Shown piece by piece: positions 1 through 8,422 of a DNA stretch of 64,000 nucleotides. Position numbers and translations under genes: made by a program. Within the stretch, counting starts at the first letter, position 1. Each line of letters starts with the position of its first letter. Origin of the DNA: Paraburkholderia phosphatilytica (lineage in GTDB: Bacteria; Pseudomonadota; Gammaproteobacteria; Burkholderiales; Burkholderiaceae); the NCBI RefSeq assembly GCF_003443895.1, contig NZ_QQOA01000017.1, positions 92,239 to 156,238 of the forward strand. The letters are read 5' to 3'. The notes under the pieces were generated by a model. That model did no database searches and was not told the DNA's origin. It saw nothing but the letters and a program-made list of their open reading frames with translations.

Positions 1-32
1 TGATCGGTACCCGCAGAGGACTGGATGGAGAT

Positions 33-70
33 AGGGCTAAATACTGTATGAATGTACAGTATTTAGCCCT
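33..70. promoter_or_regulatory. LexA-type SOS box inside a 38-bp palindrome
   Basis: Two perfect 16-bp inverted arms (33-48 and 55-70) flank a 6-base loop. Positions 42-61 read TACTGTATGAATGTACAGTA, which fits CTGT-N8-ACAG, the classical gammaproteobacterial/betaproteobacterial LexA operator. The flanking symmetry continues for nine more bases on each side. No convincing gene starts immediately to the right on the plus strand, so the controlled gene is probably leftward and outside the window. The pattern is seen directly; the LexA assignment is by consensus only. A hairpin terminator is less likely because there is no T-tract. Confidence 0.6.
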
Positions 71-134
71 ATGCGGGAAGAGGGGGGAAGGGCGGCAGCC
101 GTGCAAACGAAAACCCGCCGGAGCAGGTTTGGCA

Positions 135-377
135 CTACTGGTCCAGACCGCTCGCCAGCGTCGGGCGATCTTTCGCGAACTCACGCCACTGCGGGTATCG
201 CCTGAAGAACCGCTCGTCGACGAAGGCTGCATACGGGGTCACGGATGGATCTCTGTCCGATCCCCGATCGGCGATCACCGGATGCGCGTCGATGTGCTTC
301 GCCGCCGACCACATCGAAATGTCAGTGACGAAGTCGATCGCCCGCAGCGCGGGGACATAAAACCATGTGACGGGCAT
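135..377 (-). CDS. small hypothetical protein of the phage-like island
   Basis: An 80-residue protein beginning MPVTWFYVPALRAIDFVTD. I chose the ATG at 377 because GGAGG lies about 8 bases upstream of it; an in-frame ATG at 449 would give 104 residues. There is no signal peptide or membrane segment. The composition (aromatics, charged residues, few rare codons) looks like real protein. It is the last gene of a minus-strand series of small phage-island genes. I do not recognise the family. Confidence 0.45.
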   Translation of the reverse strand: MPVTWFYVPALRAIDFVTDISMWSAAKHIDAHPVIADRGSDRDPSVTPYAAFVDERFFRRYPQWREFAKDRPTLASGLDQ

Positions 378-545
378 CGCTTGGTCCTCCGGCGTCTTCC
401 GTCGCCAAAGCGGTTGGCGTTCGATGTGCCGGCCAACGTACGATGTCATCGCCGAATTGAAAAGCTACGCGGGGCGGAGCAGCGGGAGCGCGACAACGAA
501 TGGATTCGAGGCCGCTTAAGTGCGCAGCGGCTATCGGCGCGCCGG

Positions 546-797
546 CTAAAATTCGTAACCCGAACATGAAACGTGCCACGATGCACCGTCGGTTACGTCT
601 ACATACAGGATTCGCCCTTTTGGAAGGTCAACTTCGCAAGTGCCTTTTGGCCCACGCAGAATTAAAGGGTTGGAATCGCCGTCAAATCGATACAGCTTTG
701 CGGGAGCAGTACCGTTTGTGACCGTATAGTTGAGGATAGCCTTCACCGCGTTTAGAGGGACCGTCACCCCCAAATTCAACATCGTCTTCTGGATCAT
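546..797 (-). CDS. small hypothetical protein downstream of the DUF6941 gene
   Basis: An 83-residue protein starting MIQKTMLNLGVTVPLNAVK, with an alternating beta-type pattern (YTVTNG, KLYRF, RILYVDVTDG). It starts 12 bases after the DUF6941 stop on the same strand, so it is probably co-transcribed. The start at 797 has a purine-rich AAGGTC about 9 bases upstream. There are no membrane segments. The composition supports a real gene but the family is not recognised. Confidence 0.5.
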   Translation of the reverse strand: MIQKTMLNLGVTVPLNAVKAILNYTVTNGTAPAKLYRFDGDSNPLILRGPKGTCEVDLPKGRILYVDVTDGASWHVSCSGYEF

Positions 798-809
798 GTT
801 CTGCAGACC

Positions 810-1262
810 TTAGCGTGAACCTTCCTGCTGCGCCGACGCGGCGAAGTTGACCCGGAGGCGACCCGCTGGCAATTTCTCGCCATCCGCAGTCACAAAAACT
901 TTTAACGTGAAAGCCTCGTCCACCACAAAAGGACTGATGGCCATTTGCAAAATGATCGCCATCCTCGTTATCGGGTCTTCGGGATCTGAGGAGGATCGAA
1001 GGTGATTCTGTATCTGTTCGACAGCATCAGCTGGCATTATTTGCTCAGCAAAGAGTCGGTCCTTGGACGCGATCGTCATACTGAGAGTTTTGAAGGGGTT
1101 ATCGCTGCCAGTCACTACTGTCACGACCACGCACAATTTTGGCAGCACCGTGGGGTTCTGTGGCACAAGGAGTTCCCCATGATAGAGCCCCATCAGGGAA
1201 GACTTCCCTCCTACTTCCATACGAATGTCATCGCAAAACAGGGTGTGCGCATACCTGGTCAT
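810..1262 (-). CDS. DUF6941 family protein
   Basis: A 150-residue protein opening MTRYAHTLFCDDIRMEVGGK, the signature N-terminus of the DUF6941 family (YAxTLFCDDIRxExGxK, followed by a GLYHGELLVP-like strand). The fold is probably a beta-rich single domain; its function is not known. The start at 1262 is supported because its ATG overlaps the TGA of the upstream XRE regulator (ATGA), which implies translational coupling. A longer frame upstream to 1481 is antisense noise over the regulator gene. The context ties it to the toxin-like gene at 1680-2132 and the XRE gene. Confidence 0.75.
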   Translation of the reverse strand: MTRYAHTLFCDDIRMEVGGKSSLMGLYHGELLVPQNPTVLPKLCVVVTVVTGSDNPFKTLSMTIASKDRLFAEQIMPADAVEQIQNHLRSSSDPEDPITRMAIILQMAISPFVVDEAFTLKVFVTADGEKLPAGRLRVNFAASAQQEGSR

Positions 1263-1762
1263 ATTGATTCCGCGATCGGTGGTTCTGCGACTAACTCTTG
1301 GACTAACGGCTTTAGCAGATCCAGCGGCACCTCCAATGCTTCCGCCAGCCGCACTGCCGTAGCGAACTGAATCGAGAGTTTGCCTCCCTCGATTTTTGCG
1401 AGATGTGGCTGCGTGAGCCCACTCAGTTCGGCTAGGCGCTGTTGAGACAACCCTCGTTCGAGGCGCAGTCGCGCAACGCAATTGCGCACGTCGTTTCCAA
1501 GCTCGGGGGCGAGGCGGCGTCGGGCTGCATGCATGCGGTCTCGCATGGCCGGATCCGCACCTTCAACTTGCGCCAGTGAGGCTCCATAAGGAAGTTTGCC
1601 CGTTCTGGGAGAACGTCTGACCGCTGGAGTAAGCGTTGCGACGCTAAGCCACGTTGCGCCGCCCGATATCGCCAGCGGCTCACCTTGTCGCGGATACCCG
1701 CGGGACTCCAATGGCGTCGTACTCGCCGACGGCTCTGACACTAATAGGATGATTTCGCTCAT
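1259..1762 (-). CDS. XRE-family HTH regulator, likely antitoxin
   Basis: The C-terminal half is a clear HTH_3/XRE domain (about residues 90-150: RLRLERGLSQQRLAELSG, followed by TQPHLAKIEGGK). The N-terminal 70 residues are low-conservation and overlap the upstream toxin-like gene by 83 bp. The true start may therefore be the in-frame ATG at 1546, giving about 95 residues. The gene order toxin-like then XRE is that of HigBA-type modules. The stop overlaps the DUF6941 start. Expected role: bind the operon promoter and neutralise the upstream protein; this is inferred from family and context. Confidence 0.7.
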   Translation of the reverse strand: MSEIILLVSEPSASTTPLESRGYPRQGEPLAISGGATWLSVATLTPAVRRSPRTGKLPYGASLAQVEGADPAMRDRMHAARRRLAPELGNDVRNCVARLRLERGLSQQRLAELSGLTQPHLAKIEGGKLSIQFATAVRLAEALEVPLDLLKPLVQELVAEPPIAESI

Positions 1763-2132
1763 AGTCGTAATACCTAGCTAAATCGGGTTCACTCTCGTCA
1801 TGAGGCACCTTTTCGACCACCGCTAACGTATAGATGTCGTCATACTCGTTGTCGTACGCGTACAGAATCCGATACTTGGCCAACGCAGGCATTGGACGAA
1901 TACGACCGATGTTGTACCCGTCTGCAAGCAGACACTCGATCAGCTTGCTGTTGAACGTCGGCGCCGGATAGGTGCGTTCAGCCCTATGCTTTACGAGTTG
2001 CCAGAGCGCATCTTCGCAGCCACCCAACTGTTCCATGAACGCTCTCAGCAAATCGGCGTCGACCAGTCCATTGACAGTAGCTATCCGGTTCAGGTCATCC
2101 TCAATCGAGTCGCCCGGGTAAAGGTTCGGCAC
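1680..2132 (-). CDS. HigB/RelE-like toxin candidate
   Basis: A 150-residue protein with a GTG start at 2132. The C-terminal half has the RelE-superfamily pattern of a short basic strand and a hydrophobic strand (IRPMPALAKYRILYAYDNE, IYTLAVVEK), followed by a D/E-Y-rich tail with a NHPIS motif. It is longer than a typical 90-110 residue HigB because of an acidic helical N-terminus. The XRE gene follows and overlaps. No good ribosome binding site precedes the GTG; TATACT lies very close, so translation may be leaderless or start internally. The toxin assignment is inferred from fold-like motifs and context. Confidence 0.55.
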   Translation of the reverse strand: MPNLYPGDSIEDDLNRIATVNGLVDADLLRAFMEQLGGCEDALWQLVKHRAERTYPAPTFNSKLIECLLADGYNIGRIRPMPALAKYRILYAYDNEYDDIYTLAVVEKVPHDESEPDLARYYDYERNHPISVRAVGEYDAIGVPRVSATR

Positions 2133-2390
2133 TATATCACGCAGTATATAAGTTTGGTTGTCGGCAGTTCAACCCTGAACTTGAATCGGCCTTGCAGAAA
2201 GGCGCGGCGGCCAAGGGCGCCACGCTCTGCAGCGGTTTTCGGATTATGCCCCTTTCAACCTGCGAATATTGCCTCCGAAACTTGCGCTGAGCGCAACTAA
2301 AGTCGTTGCGCCTCGATCTGCCCCGACGTTTCCGATGGCAGTGCTCCAGCAGAACGCGCAGAACCTCGCGGTCGCTGATCTTCGCGAGTG

Positions 2391-3593
2391 TCATGGCATC
2401 GACTGCGCGCCAAATGCGCCACGCCAATGCTTGTGGGCCTCTAGCACGGCGAATTTCACCTGACTCGCCTTGCTGTTGCCGTAATTGCCGCGAGTGGAAA
2501 AGAGTGGATCCCGGAAGCAGGCAAACGGGTCGAAAGCCGAAAAATGCACGTCCAGTACAGCAGCGACGGTCGCGGGTGCAGCGCTGGCCTCCGCGGCTCC
2601 GGATGGTTCCGGGCCGGGCGGGAGCGTGAGATCACGCAGGAGACGCCGCAGGCACTGATGCTTGCCGGCAGCGAAGTCCGCGCCAGACGACAGCGATTCG
2701 GCGGATAGCACGCTGCATTGGCGCATAAGCGGCCTATGGGTGCTGGTCAGTTCGACGGCCGAGGCGACGACGATCCTTTGCCACGCGGCGCGCTGCTCGT
2801 CGGAGAATTCCTCGGGCGGCTCGCCGAGCGGCGGCATGGAAATCGGTGTGGCCGGGTTTCGCGCCGCGCCCTTTGACTCCTGGGCCGGTAACCGCGAGAG
2901 CTTTCTCGCTTGTTCCGCAGACCAAGCCGCCCAAGCTTCTTTCAGCCATGCCAAGGAGCTCCGCATCTCGGCAGCAAGGCGTTTCGGCCCATTGCCGGCG
3001 CGCGGCGCCGCGGCTCTCTCGACTTGCTCAACTCGCTCGATCGCGCGAGCGAATTCGCCGAATTGTTCGATCAGCGGCTTCGGCCCGGCGTCCGTCTCTG
3101 GCTCGACCGGCAGGGCAACGAGGCGCCGAACTGTCAGATCGATCAAGATCTGCGTCAACGTGCTATGTCTGATTGCGCCAAAATCGGCACCAGCAACCAT
3201 CATTTCCGCCTGCAGACAGGCCGCCTGGCCGAGCAGAGGCGCGTGTGCTTCGCTAAGTGGCACCGGGGCTGCCGCCGCGATCTCAAGCCATGCCGCGCGC
3301 TGCGCGACATCGAACTCAGGCGGCGGCTCGCCGACGCCGACAAGCGCGCGGGCAATCTTCTGCCTGGATTTCGACGCCGCCGCGACCTTTGTGGCCGGGT
3401 TTTGTCGTTCGGACCGCAGTTTCGATTGGACGCGCTTCGATGCCGGCGTGACGGCCGCCGCCGTCTTTGGGGCGACGGACGGCAAGCCAAGCGCGGCGCG
3501 CCTTTCCTCCTGCAGGCGCTGCGCGTAGCGCTTCGGATCCTTTCTGTCGGCGCCACTGAGCCGCATCTGCGCCGCCGTCTTCTTCTGTGTCAT
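2391..3593 (-). CDS. terminase small-subunit-like protein with duplicated domain
   Basis: A 400-residue protein with two copies of one module at about residues 88-155 and 257-323. Both start GEPPxEF, continue xxQRAAW..I...A.V.L and end in a GADF..x+H..L..IL.DLT block. This resembles the P27-type phage terminase small subunit, which recognises DNA and stimulates packaging. The N-terminus (MTQKKTAAQMRLSGADRKDP) is basic and the linker is Ala/Lys-rich. No terminase large subunit is visible. Usual family members carry one such module in about 130-170 residues, so the tandem form is odd. A satellite or cargo role is possible. Confidence 0.6.
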   Translation of the reverse strand: MTQKKTAAQMRLSGADRKDPKRYAQRLQEERRAALGLPSVAPKTAAAVTPASKRVQSKLRSERQNPATKVAAASKSRQKIARALVGVGEPPPEFDVAQRAAWLEIAAAAPVPLSEAHAPLLGQAACLQAEMMVAGADFGAIRHSTLTQILIDLTVRRLVALPVEPETDAGPKPLIEQFGEFARAIERVEQVERAAAPRAGNGPKRLAAEMRSSLAWLKEAWAAWSAEQARKLSRLPAQESKGAARNPATPISMPPLGEPPEEFSDEQRAAWQRIVVASAVELTSTHRPLMRQCSVLSAESLSSGADFAAGKHQCLRRLLRDLTLPPGPEPSGAAEASAAPATVAAVLDVHFSAFDPFACFRDPLFSTRGNYGNSKASQVKFAVLEAHKHWRGAFGAQSMP

Positions 3594-3876
3594 TTTGGCC
3601 TCGAAACACTGCGGAAGGATTGTTAAAAATCAGATATTTAACCCTCTGTTGTCTTACCAATTGATGCGGGTTGTTAACTTTAAAAACCATTTGCCACTGC
3701 GGAAGCGAAAAAAGTGGTGCGAACACGGTCTTGCGGCGGTGCGTCGTAGGGATTGAGACCGCCCTCCCCCTACCGGATTGCCGCGCCAGACCGCAAAAGA
3801 CAGGCCGCCGCGCCGTCGCCGGGACCGTGCATGCGGTCCGCACGCGAGCGCGACCGGCGACCGCATGGCGAGCCCG

Positions 3877-4860
3877 CTATGACTTGCCAAGCTTGGTGCA
3901 GATTGACGCCTCCAAAAGCTCCAACTCGCGCCGCAAAAGGGCAGTATTCCCGCTGCGCAACGGAGCGGCCACGCCCATTCGTGCCGTTCGCTGGCCGCCG
4001 TTGCTCGCCGTTTTCTGCAGCCGACTCAGCGCCTCGTCGAAAGTCGCCACGCCGTCAACCATGCCGGCGCGCGCAGCATCGGAAGCGGTCACCATCCGGC
4101 CTTGTCCGAATCCATTGCGCACGCTCGCGGCATCGACGGCGCGACCGCGGGCAACATCGCGGGTGAACGATGCGTAATAGCCATCGATACGCGATTGCAG
4201 TGCCGCGCGGGCATCCTTTCCGAGCGGTTCGAACGAATTGCCCTCGGTCTTGTACTTGCCGGCGGATACGAGCGTCGTATTGATGCCCTGCTTCGCGAGC
4301 GCAGCGCTCATATCGGTGTGTGCGCTGAACACGCCGATCGACCCGACTTCGCCGCTCGGTGTTACATAGAATTCGCTCGCTGCCGTACCGAGCCAGTAAG
4401 CGGCGCTTGCCGCGACGCAGTTCGCCACGGCAAACACCGGTTTCTTGCCGCGCGCGGCCATGATTTCGGCGTGGAGCTCCTGAACGCCGTAGACGGATCC
4501 ACCCGGCGAATCGATGTCGATCAGGATGCCGCCTACAGCGGGATCGCCCAGCATCGTCCGAAACGTCTGCGTGAAGCGATCGAGACTCATGAGACCGGTA
4601 CCGCTTGCGTCATCCACCGCCGAAGCGCGCTGCGCAATGGTTCCGTACAGCGGAAGCACTGCGATTGAATTGCCGCCTGCGCGCGAGGCTTCGCCGCGGC
4701 GTGCGGTAGTTGCCGCGCGATCCGCGTGCGCCGCAGCCATGACGTCATCTCCCGCATGTCCACCGGCCGCCCAGCGAGCGAGCACAGCCGACATGATGGA
4801 CAGTCGACGCGGTTCGATCGCCCACGGCGTGTTGATGAATTCGGCTATCAGATGGTTCAT
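3877..4860 (-). CDS. S49 family peptidase (phage prohead-protease type)
   Basis: A 327-residue SppA/ClpP-fold serine peptidase. Visible motifs are IDSPGGSVYG (about 117-125), the nucleophile region CVAASAAYW with Ser152, and GKYKTEGN with Lys202/204 as the expected Ser-Lys dyad partner. In phages this family processes the scaffold or portal during head maturation. The ATG at 4860 was chosen over 4929 because GAGGAAACC precedes it. There is no signal peptide, which fits a cytoplasmic phage enzyme rather than SppA. It lies between the integrase and the terminase-like gene on the same strand; no portal or capsid genes are present. Confidence 0.85.
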   Translation of the reverse strand: MNHLIAEFINTPWAIEPRRLSIMSAVLARWAAGGHAGDDVMAAAHADRAATTARRGEASRAGGNSIAVLPLYGTIAQRASAVDDASGTGLMSLDRFTQTFRTMLGDPAVGGILIDIDSPGGSVYGVQELHAEIMAARGKKPVFAVANCVAASAAYWLGTAASEFYVTPSGEVGSIGVFSAHTDMSAALAKQGINTTLVSAGKYKTEGNSFEPLGKDARAALQSRIDGYYASFTRDVARGRAVDAASVRNGFGQGRMVTASDAARAGMVDGVATFDEALSRLQKTASNGGQRTARMGVAAPLRSGNTALLRRELELLEASICTKLGKS

Positions 4861-4986
4861 GGTTTCCTCGCTGCGTTGGATGGCACGGACACCGCGCCGG
4901 GTGAATGACTGTTTTCTCTTGAAAAACACGGTTTCTAATGCCCATGCGGATCTGACGGCGGTGCTTCGCCGTCTTTCCGGTTCCCT

Positions 4987-5856
4987 TCACCACCGCGCGG
5001 GTTGCGATTCAGTGTGCGATGTGCTCCATGCGGCGTGTCGAAGCCGAACCGTTTCAGCCATCTTTTGCTGACCCGCGACCGAGAACGCCGGATCGGCTTC
5101 GATGTAGCCGAGCGTCGTCGAGTCCTGTTTGTGACGCATGACGCGCTTGATCTCTGGAACCGGAACGCCTGCCTCTGCCTGTGCAGTGGCGTAGGTGCCA
5201 CGGAGACGGTGCGGCGTGAGTCCCGGCGTGCCCGTCCGTTCGTTGGCGCGGCGGATCGCGCGAGCGGTGAACTGTGCCGGCAACAGCCGGCCATCGGGTC
5301 GCGCGATGACGAGACCTTGTGTCTTCAGCAGTGGCCGCAGATGGTCGAGTAGCCACGGCGGGACAGGCAGCGCAACCGCCTCGCGTCCCTTCGTCACGCC
5401 AGGCGTATAGGTTCCGCGATCCAGATCCAGCCACTCCCAGCGTGCGGTACGCGTTTCGGCTTCCCGAAGACCGATTCCGAGCATCATGCGCACCGCGATA
5501 CTCACGGAGCCGCGACCATCGATCTCATCGATCGTTGCGATCCACTTTTGTGCGAGGCTTGGAGACAGACGCGCTCGCGGGCGCCGCTGCACCTTCAGCT
5601 TGCTCACGCGAAACGGAATTGCCGTGATCATTCCGCGTCGCACGGCGTAATACATCAAAAGCTTCACGATCTCGAGCCACAGATTTGCACTCGACGGCGC
5701 ATGGTCGGCGAGAAACCGGCTGCGCGCCTCTTCTATCGCCACTGTGGTGAGCTCGTCGACATGCACGTCGGCGAGCTCGAAAAGGTACAGGCGTCGAGGC
5801 ATCGCGCAATTTGCGCTCTTGCCGACGAAAGGAACAGCCGGGGTCTGGCGTCGCAT
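4987..5856 (-). CDS. tyrosine recombinase (phage integrase), short N-terminus
   Basis: A 289-residue tyrosine recombinase with a core-binding helical region (about 25-95) and a C-terminal catalytic domain: Arg131 (GLREAE), Lys156, His216/Arg219 (PHRLRGTYAT), His242 (MRHK) and Tyr251 (TLGYIEAD). The full R-K-H-R-H-Y set is present, so activity is possible. The N-terminal arm-binding domain usual in phage integrases is missing or very short; an in-frame stop occurs at 5893-5895, so the 5' end may have been lost. It lies at the edge of the island next to an intact ABC gene. Confidence 0.85.
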   Translation of the reverse strand: MRRQTPAVPFVGKSANCAMPRRLYLFELADVHVDELTTVAIEEARSRFLADHAPSSANLWLEIVKLLMYYAVRRGMITAIPFRVSKLKVQRRPRARLSPSLAQKWIATIDEIDGRGSVSIAVRMMLGIGLREAETRTARWEWLDLDRGTYTPGVTKGREAVALPVPPWLLDHLRPLLKTQGLVIARPDGRLLPAQFTARAIRRANERTGTPGLTPHRLRGTYATAQAEAGVPVPEIKRVMRHKQDSTTLGYIEADPAFSVAGQQKMAETVRLRHAAWSTSHTESQPARW

Positions 5857-5972
5857 TGGAAGATGCGTAACGCCATCCCGGCCGCAATTGAATCAAGTCG
5901 AAGCGACTGGAGTCAGATAACGAACGCCGCCCCCTGGCATCGGTTTGTCGCAGGTCAGATCTGCCCTGCCAG

Positions 5973-6794
5973 CTACGCTGCTTCGACTGAGGGCGCCTGA
6001 GCTACGTGATGCATATTCTGCAAAAAGGCCTTCGTTCGATCACGCTTCGGTCGCCCGAAGAGCTCTTCGGGCGGACCCTGCTCGACAATGACGCCACCAT
6101 CCACGAACACCACATGGGTGCCAACCTGCCGGGCGAACTGCATTTCATGCGTGACCAGAATCATCGTCATGCCCTGCTCGGCGAGCTTGCGCATCACCTG
6201 AAGAACTTCACCGACCAATTCTGGGTCGAGTGCGCTGGTCGCCTCGTCGAACAGCATGACCTTCGGATCCATGGCCAGTGCGCGCGCAATCGCGACGCGC
6301 TGCTGTTGCCCACCTGAGAGCTCCGCCGGGTAGAAGCCCGCTTTCTCCGACATGCCGACCGTCGCGAGCATCTTCCCGGAAATTGTCCGGGCTTCAGCCT
6401 TGGAACGTCCAAGCACATGGACCTGAGCTTCCATGACATTCTGGATAACGGTCTGATGACGAAACAGATTGAAGTGCTGGAACACCATGCCTACGTGCGC
6501 ACGAACCGCGGCAATCTGCTTCTCGCTGTGGTCTTTCAGCTTTCCGTTGACCTCACTTCGGTAGACCGTCTCGCCGTCGATCCGTACGGTGCCTTTTTCC
6601 GGGCGCTCAAGGTGATTGATGCATCGTAGAAGGGTTGACTTTCCGCTGCCCGACGGGCCAATGATGCATACCACTTCGCCCTTTTTCACCGTCAGGTCGA
6701 TACCCCGCAATACGTCGTGAGGGCCATACGACTTGCACAGTCCGATGAGCTCAACCATGGGACGGAACAGGTTGTTTTCAGTTTTCGCGCTCAT
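5973..6794 (-). CDS. polar amino acid ABC transporter ATP-binding protein
   Basis: A 273-residue ATPase of the GlnQ/HisP family. It has Walker A GPSGSGKST, Q-loop VFQHFNLF, signature LSGGQQQR, Walker B VMLFDEATSALD and H-loop VTHEM. The start at 6794 overlaps the permease stop (ATGA), implying coupled translation. It energises import by the permease just upstream, with the binding protein at 7487-8374. The substrate cannot be read from the ATPase; neighbouring genes suggest a hydroxyproline-, ectoine- or betaine-like compound. Confidence 0.93.
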   Translation of the reverse strand: MSAKTENNLFRPMVELIGLCKSYGPHDVLRGIDLTVKKGEVVCIIGPSGSGKSTLLRCINHLERPEKGTVRIDGETVYRSEVNGKLKDHSEKQIAAVRAHVGMVFQHFNLFRHQTVIQNVMEAQVHVLGRSKAEARTISGKMLATVGMSEKAGFYPAELSGGQQQRVAIARALAMDPKVMLFDEATSALDPELVGEVLQVMRKLAEQGMTMILVTHEMQFARQVGTHVVFVDGGVIVEQGPPEELFGRPKRDRTKAFLQNMHHVAQAPSVEAA

Positions 6795-7468
6795 CAGTGG
6801 GTCCTCCGGGTGAATGCGCGGCGCGAAACGCGATCGACATGTTCGACGAGCCGCGCTGCGGGAAAGCTTACTGCGAAGTACATCAGCGCGACCATCGAGT
6901 ACAGCGTGAAGTATTGAAAGTTCTGTGCAGCGGACATTTGCGCCTTGAACAAAATTTCCTGCATGCTGATGACCGAGCAAAGCGCGGTGTCCTTGAACAG
7001 CGAGATGAAGTAGTTCCCTAGAGACGGAATGACCATTCGAACAGCCTGTGGTACGACGATCCGGCGCATTGCGAGGCCAGGGGTCATGCCTAACGCCGCC
7101 GCTGCATCAAACTGTCCACGGGCTACGGCCTGAATCGCACCGCGGTAGACCTCCGAGATAAACGCGGAGTAGTTGAGCGTGAGGGCAATGACCGCGGCCA
7201 CGAAGGAATTGAGCGTGATGCCGAATTCCGGGAGCACAAAGTAGATGTAGATCAGTTGCAAGAGCAGCGGCGTGCCGCGGATAAGCTCGATGTATGCCTT
7301 CACCATCCATCGAAGAGGTATGAATCGCGCACGGCCGGCCAACGCAACCACGAGACCGAATACAAGGCTCAATGACATGACAATGATAGTGAGTTCAACG
7401 GTCAACAACAGACCGTGCAGAAGCAACCCAAAATTGTCCGCTGCTACATGAAACTGAAAATCCATCAT
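6794..7468 (-). CDS. polar amino acid ABC transporter permease
   Basis: A 224-residue inner-membrane permease of the GlnP/HisM family with about five membrane helices. The EAA-type loop is visible as AAAALGMTPGLAMRRIVVPQA (about 122-142), where the ATPase docks. It is encoded between the binding protein and the ATPase in one minus-strand operon and overlaps the ATPase start by 4 bases. Only one permease is present, so it would work as a homodimer. Confidence 0.93.
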   Translation of the reverse strand: MMDFQFHVAADNFGLLLHGLLLTVELTIIVMSLSLVFGLVVALAGRARFIPLRWMVKAYIELIRGTPLLLQLIYIYFVLPEFGITLNSFVAAVIALTLNYSAFISEVYRGAIQAVARGQFDAAAALGMTPGLAMRRIVVPQAVRMVIPSLGNYFISLFKDTALCSVISMQEILFKAQMSAAQNFQYFTLYSMVALMYFAVSFPAARLVEHVDRVSRRAFTRRTH

Positions 7469-7486
7469 TTCCTGTCTCCTTATACC

Positions 7487-8374
7487 TTACGGGCGCAGTG
7501 TGAAGGCCACAAGATTGCGGTCCGTCAGTCCGAAGGAATGGAGAATGTTAGATGTGGTGCCGTTTGCAGTCATTTCAGCCAACGCCTGCGTGTAAGCTGC
7601 ACGCAGCGAACAATCCTCCTTGCGTACCGCGTAGCGTGCGCTGCCGAAGCCTCCCCCATCGATCATGGCTCGCGGAGTGGGCACGCCGAGCAACGCTTCC
7701 AGATTGGTGCCGGGATTTTCCTGCTTGAATTTCAGCCACAGCAATTCGTCGTTCATTGCCACATCGATCCGACCTTGCGACAGGCTCTGGATTTTCGAAA
7801 GTTGATCCTTGAACGGTTGGGTTTCGACGCCGATGCTCCTGAGGTAGGAGTCACCGGCCTCGCCCGCCGTCACGCCAACTTTCTTGCCCTTCAGATCGGC
7901 GTAGCTTTTGATGTTCAGATTCGATCCTTTTTTGACGAGGATCGCCGGGCCATACCAGAATGCCGGGCCCGTGAAGCTGATCACCTTGTCGCGCTCGGGC
8001 GTGTGGTGAATGTCGCTCGCAATGACGTCGATGCGCTTCGACAACAGCGACGGCACCGTGCTATCCCAAGGCATCCACTCGACCTTCTTTACTTTCACAC
8101 CCATCCACGCGAGCGCTGCCTTCTGGATCTCCCAATCGATGCCAGCTGGCTCGTTCTTCTGCTGATCGAGCCAACTTTCCGGGGGCAGCTCAGAGAATCC
8201 GAGGACAACGCCATTCTTGCGTGCGTTCTCATAAGACGGGTCGCCACAGCTTTCGAACATGGGCTGCGACTCGTAGTATGGCGCGTTATCGGCAGCGCTA
8301 GCCACGCCGGAGTTGAGCGCAATCGAAGAAAGCAAAGCTGCGAAGATACAGGCGCCAATTGATCGTTGTTTCAT
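7487..8374 (-). CDS. periplasmic amino acid-binding protein (SBP_bac_3)
   Basis: A 295-residue extracellular solute-binding protein, family 3. The signal peptide is about residues 1-28, ending SGVASA-AD. Motifs include the strand pairs WDSTVPSLLSKRIDVIASD, the typical GKKVGVTAGEAGDSYLR hinge strand and GRIDVAMNDE. It lies 18 bases from the permease gene and supplies ligand to that transporter. It starts 48 bases after the aldolase gene and is probably in the same transcript. Confidence 0.92.
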   Translation of the reverse strand: MKQRSIGACIFAALLSSIALNSGVASAADNAPYYESQPMFESCGDPSYENARKNGVVLGFSELPPESWLDQQKNEPAGIDWEIQKAALAWMGVKVKKVEWMPWDSTVPSLLSKRIDVIASDIHHTPERDKVISFTGPAFWYGPAILVKKGSNLNIKSYADLKGKKVGVTAGEAGDSYLRSIGVETQPFKDQLSKIQSLSQGRIDVAMNDELLWLKFKQENPGTNLEALLGVPTPRAMIDGGGFGSARYAVRKEDCSLRAAYTQALAEMTANGTTSNILHSFGLTDRNLVAFTLRP

Positions 8375-8422
8375 GGAAGTTTTCCAGGTTGATTTGACAC
8401 AACAGTAAGGAGAACAGTACGT

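Noticed and set aside
48..569. 173-codon plus-strand frame starting inside the LexA-type palindrome
   Set aside because: Its ATG lies in the palindrome, its composition is shadow-like (Arg-rich), and it is antisense to a better-supported small gene.
2137..2427. 96-codon minus-strand frame upstream of the toxin-like gene
   Set aside because: Arg/Cys-rich, no start signal, no family resemblance; likely the promoter region of the toxin-like operon.
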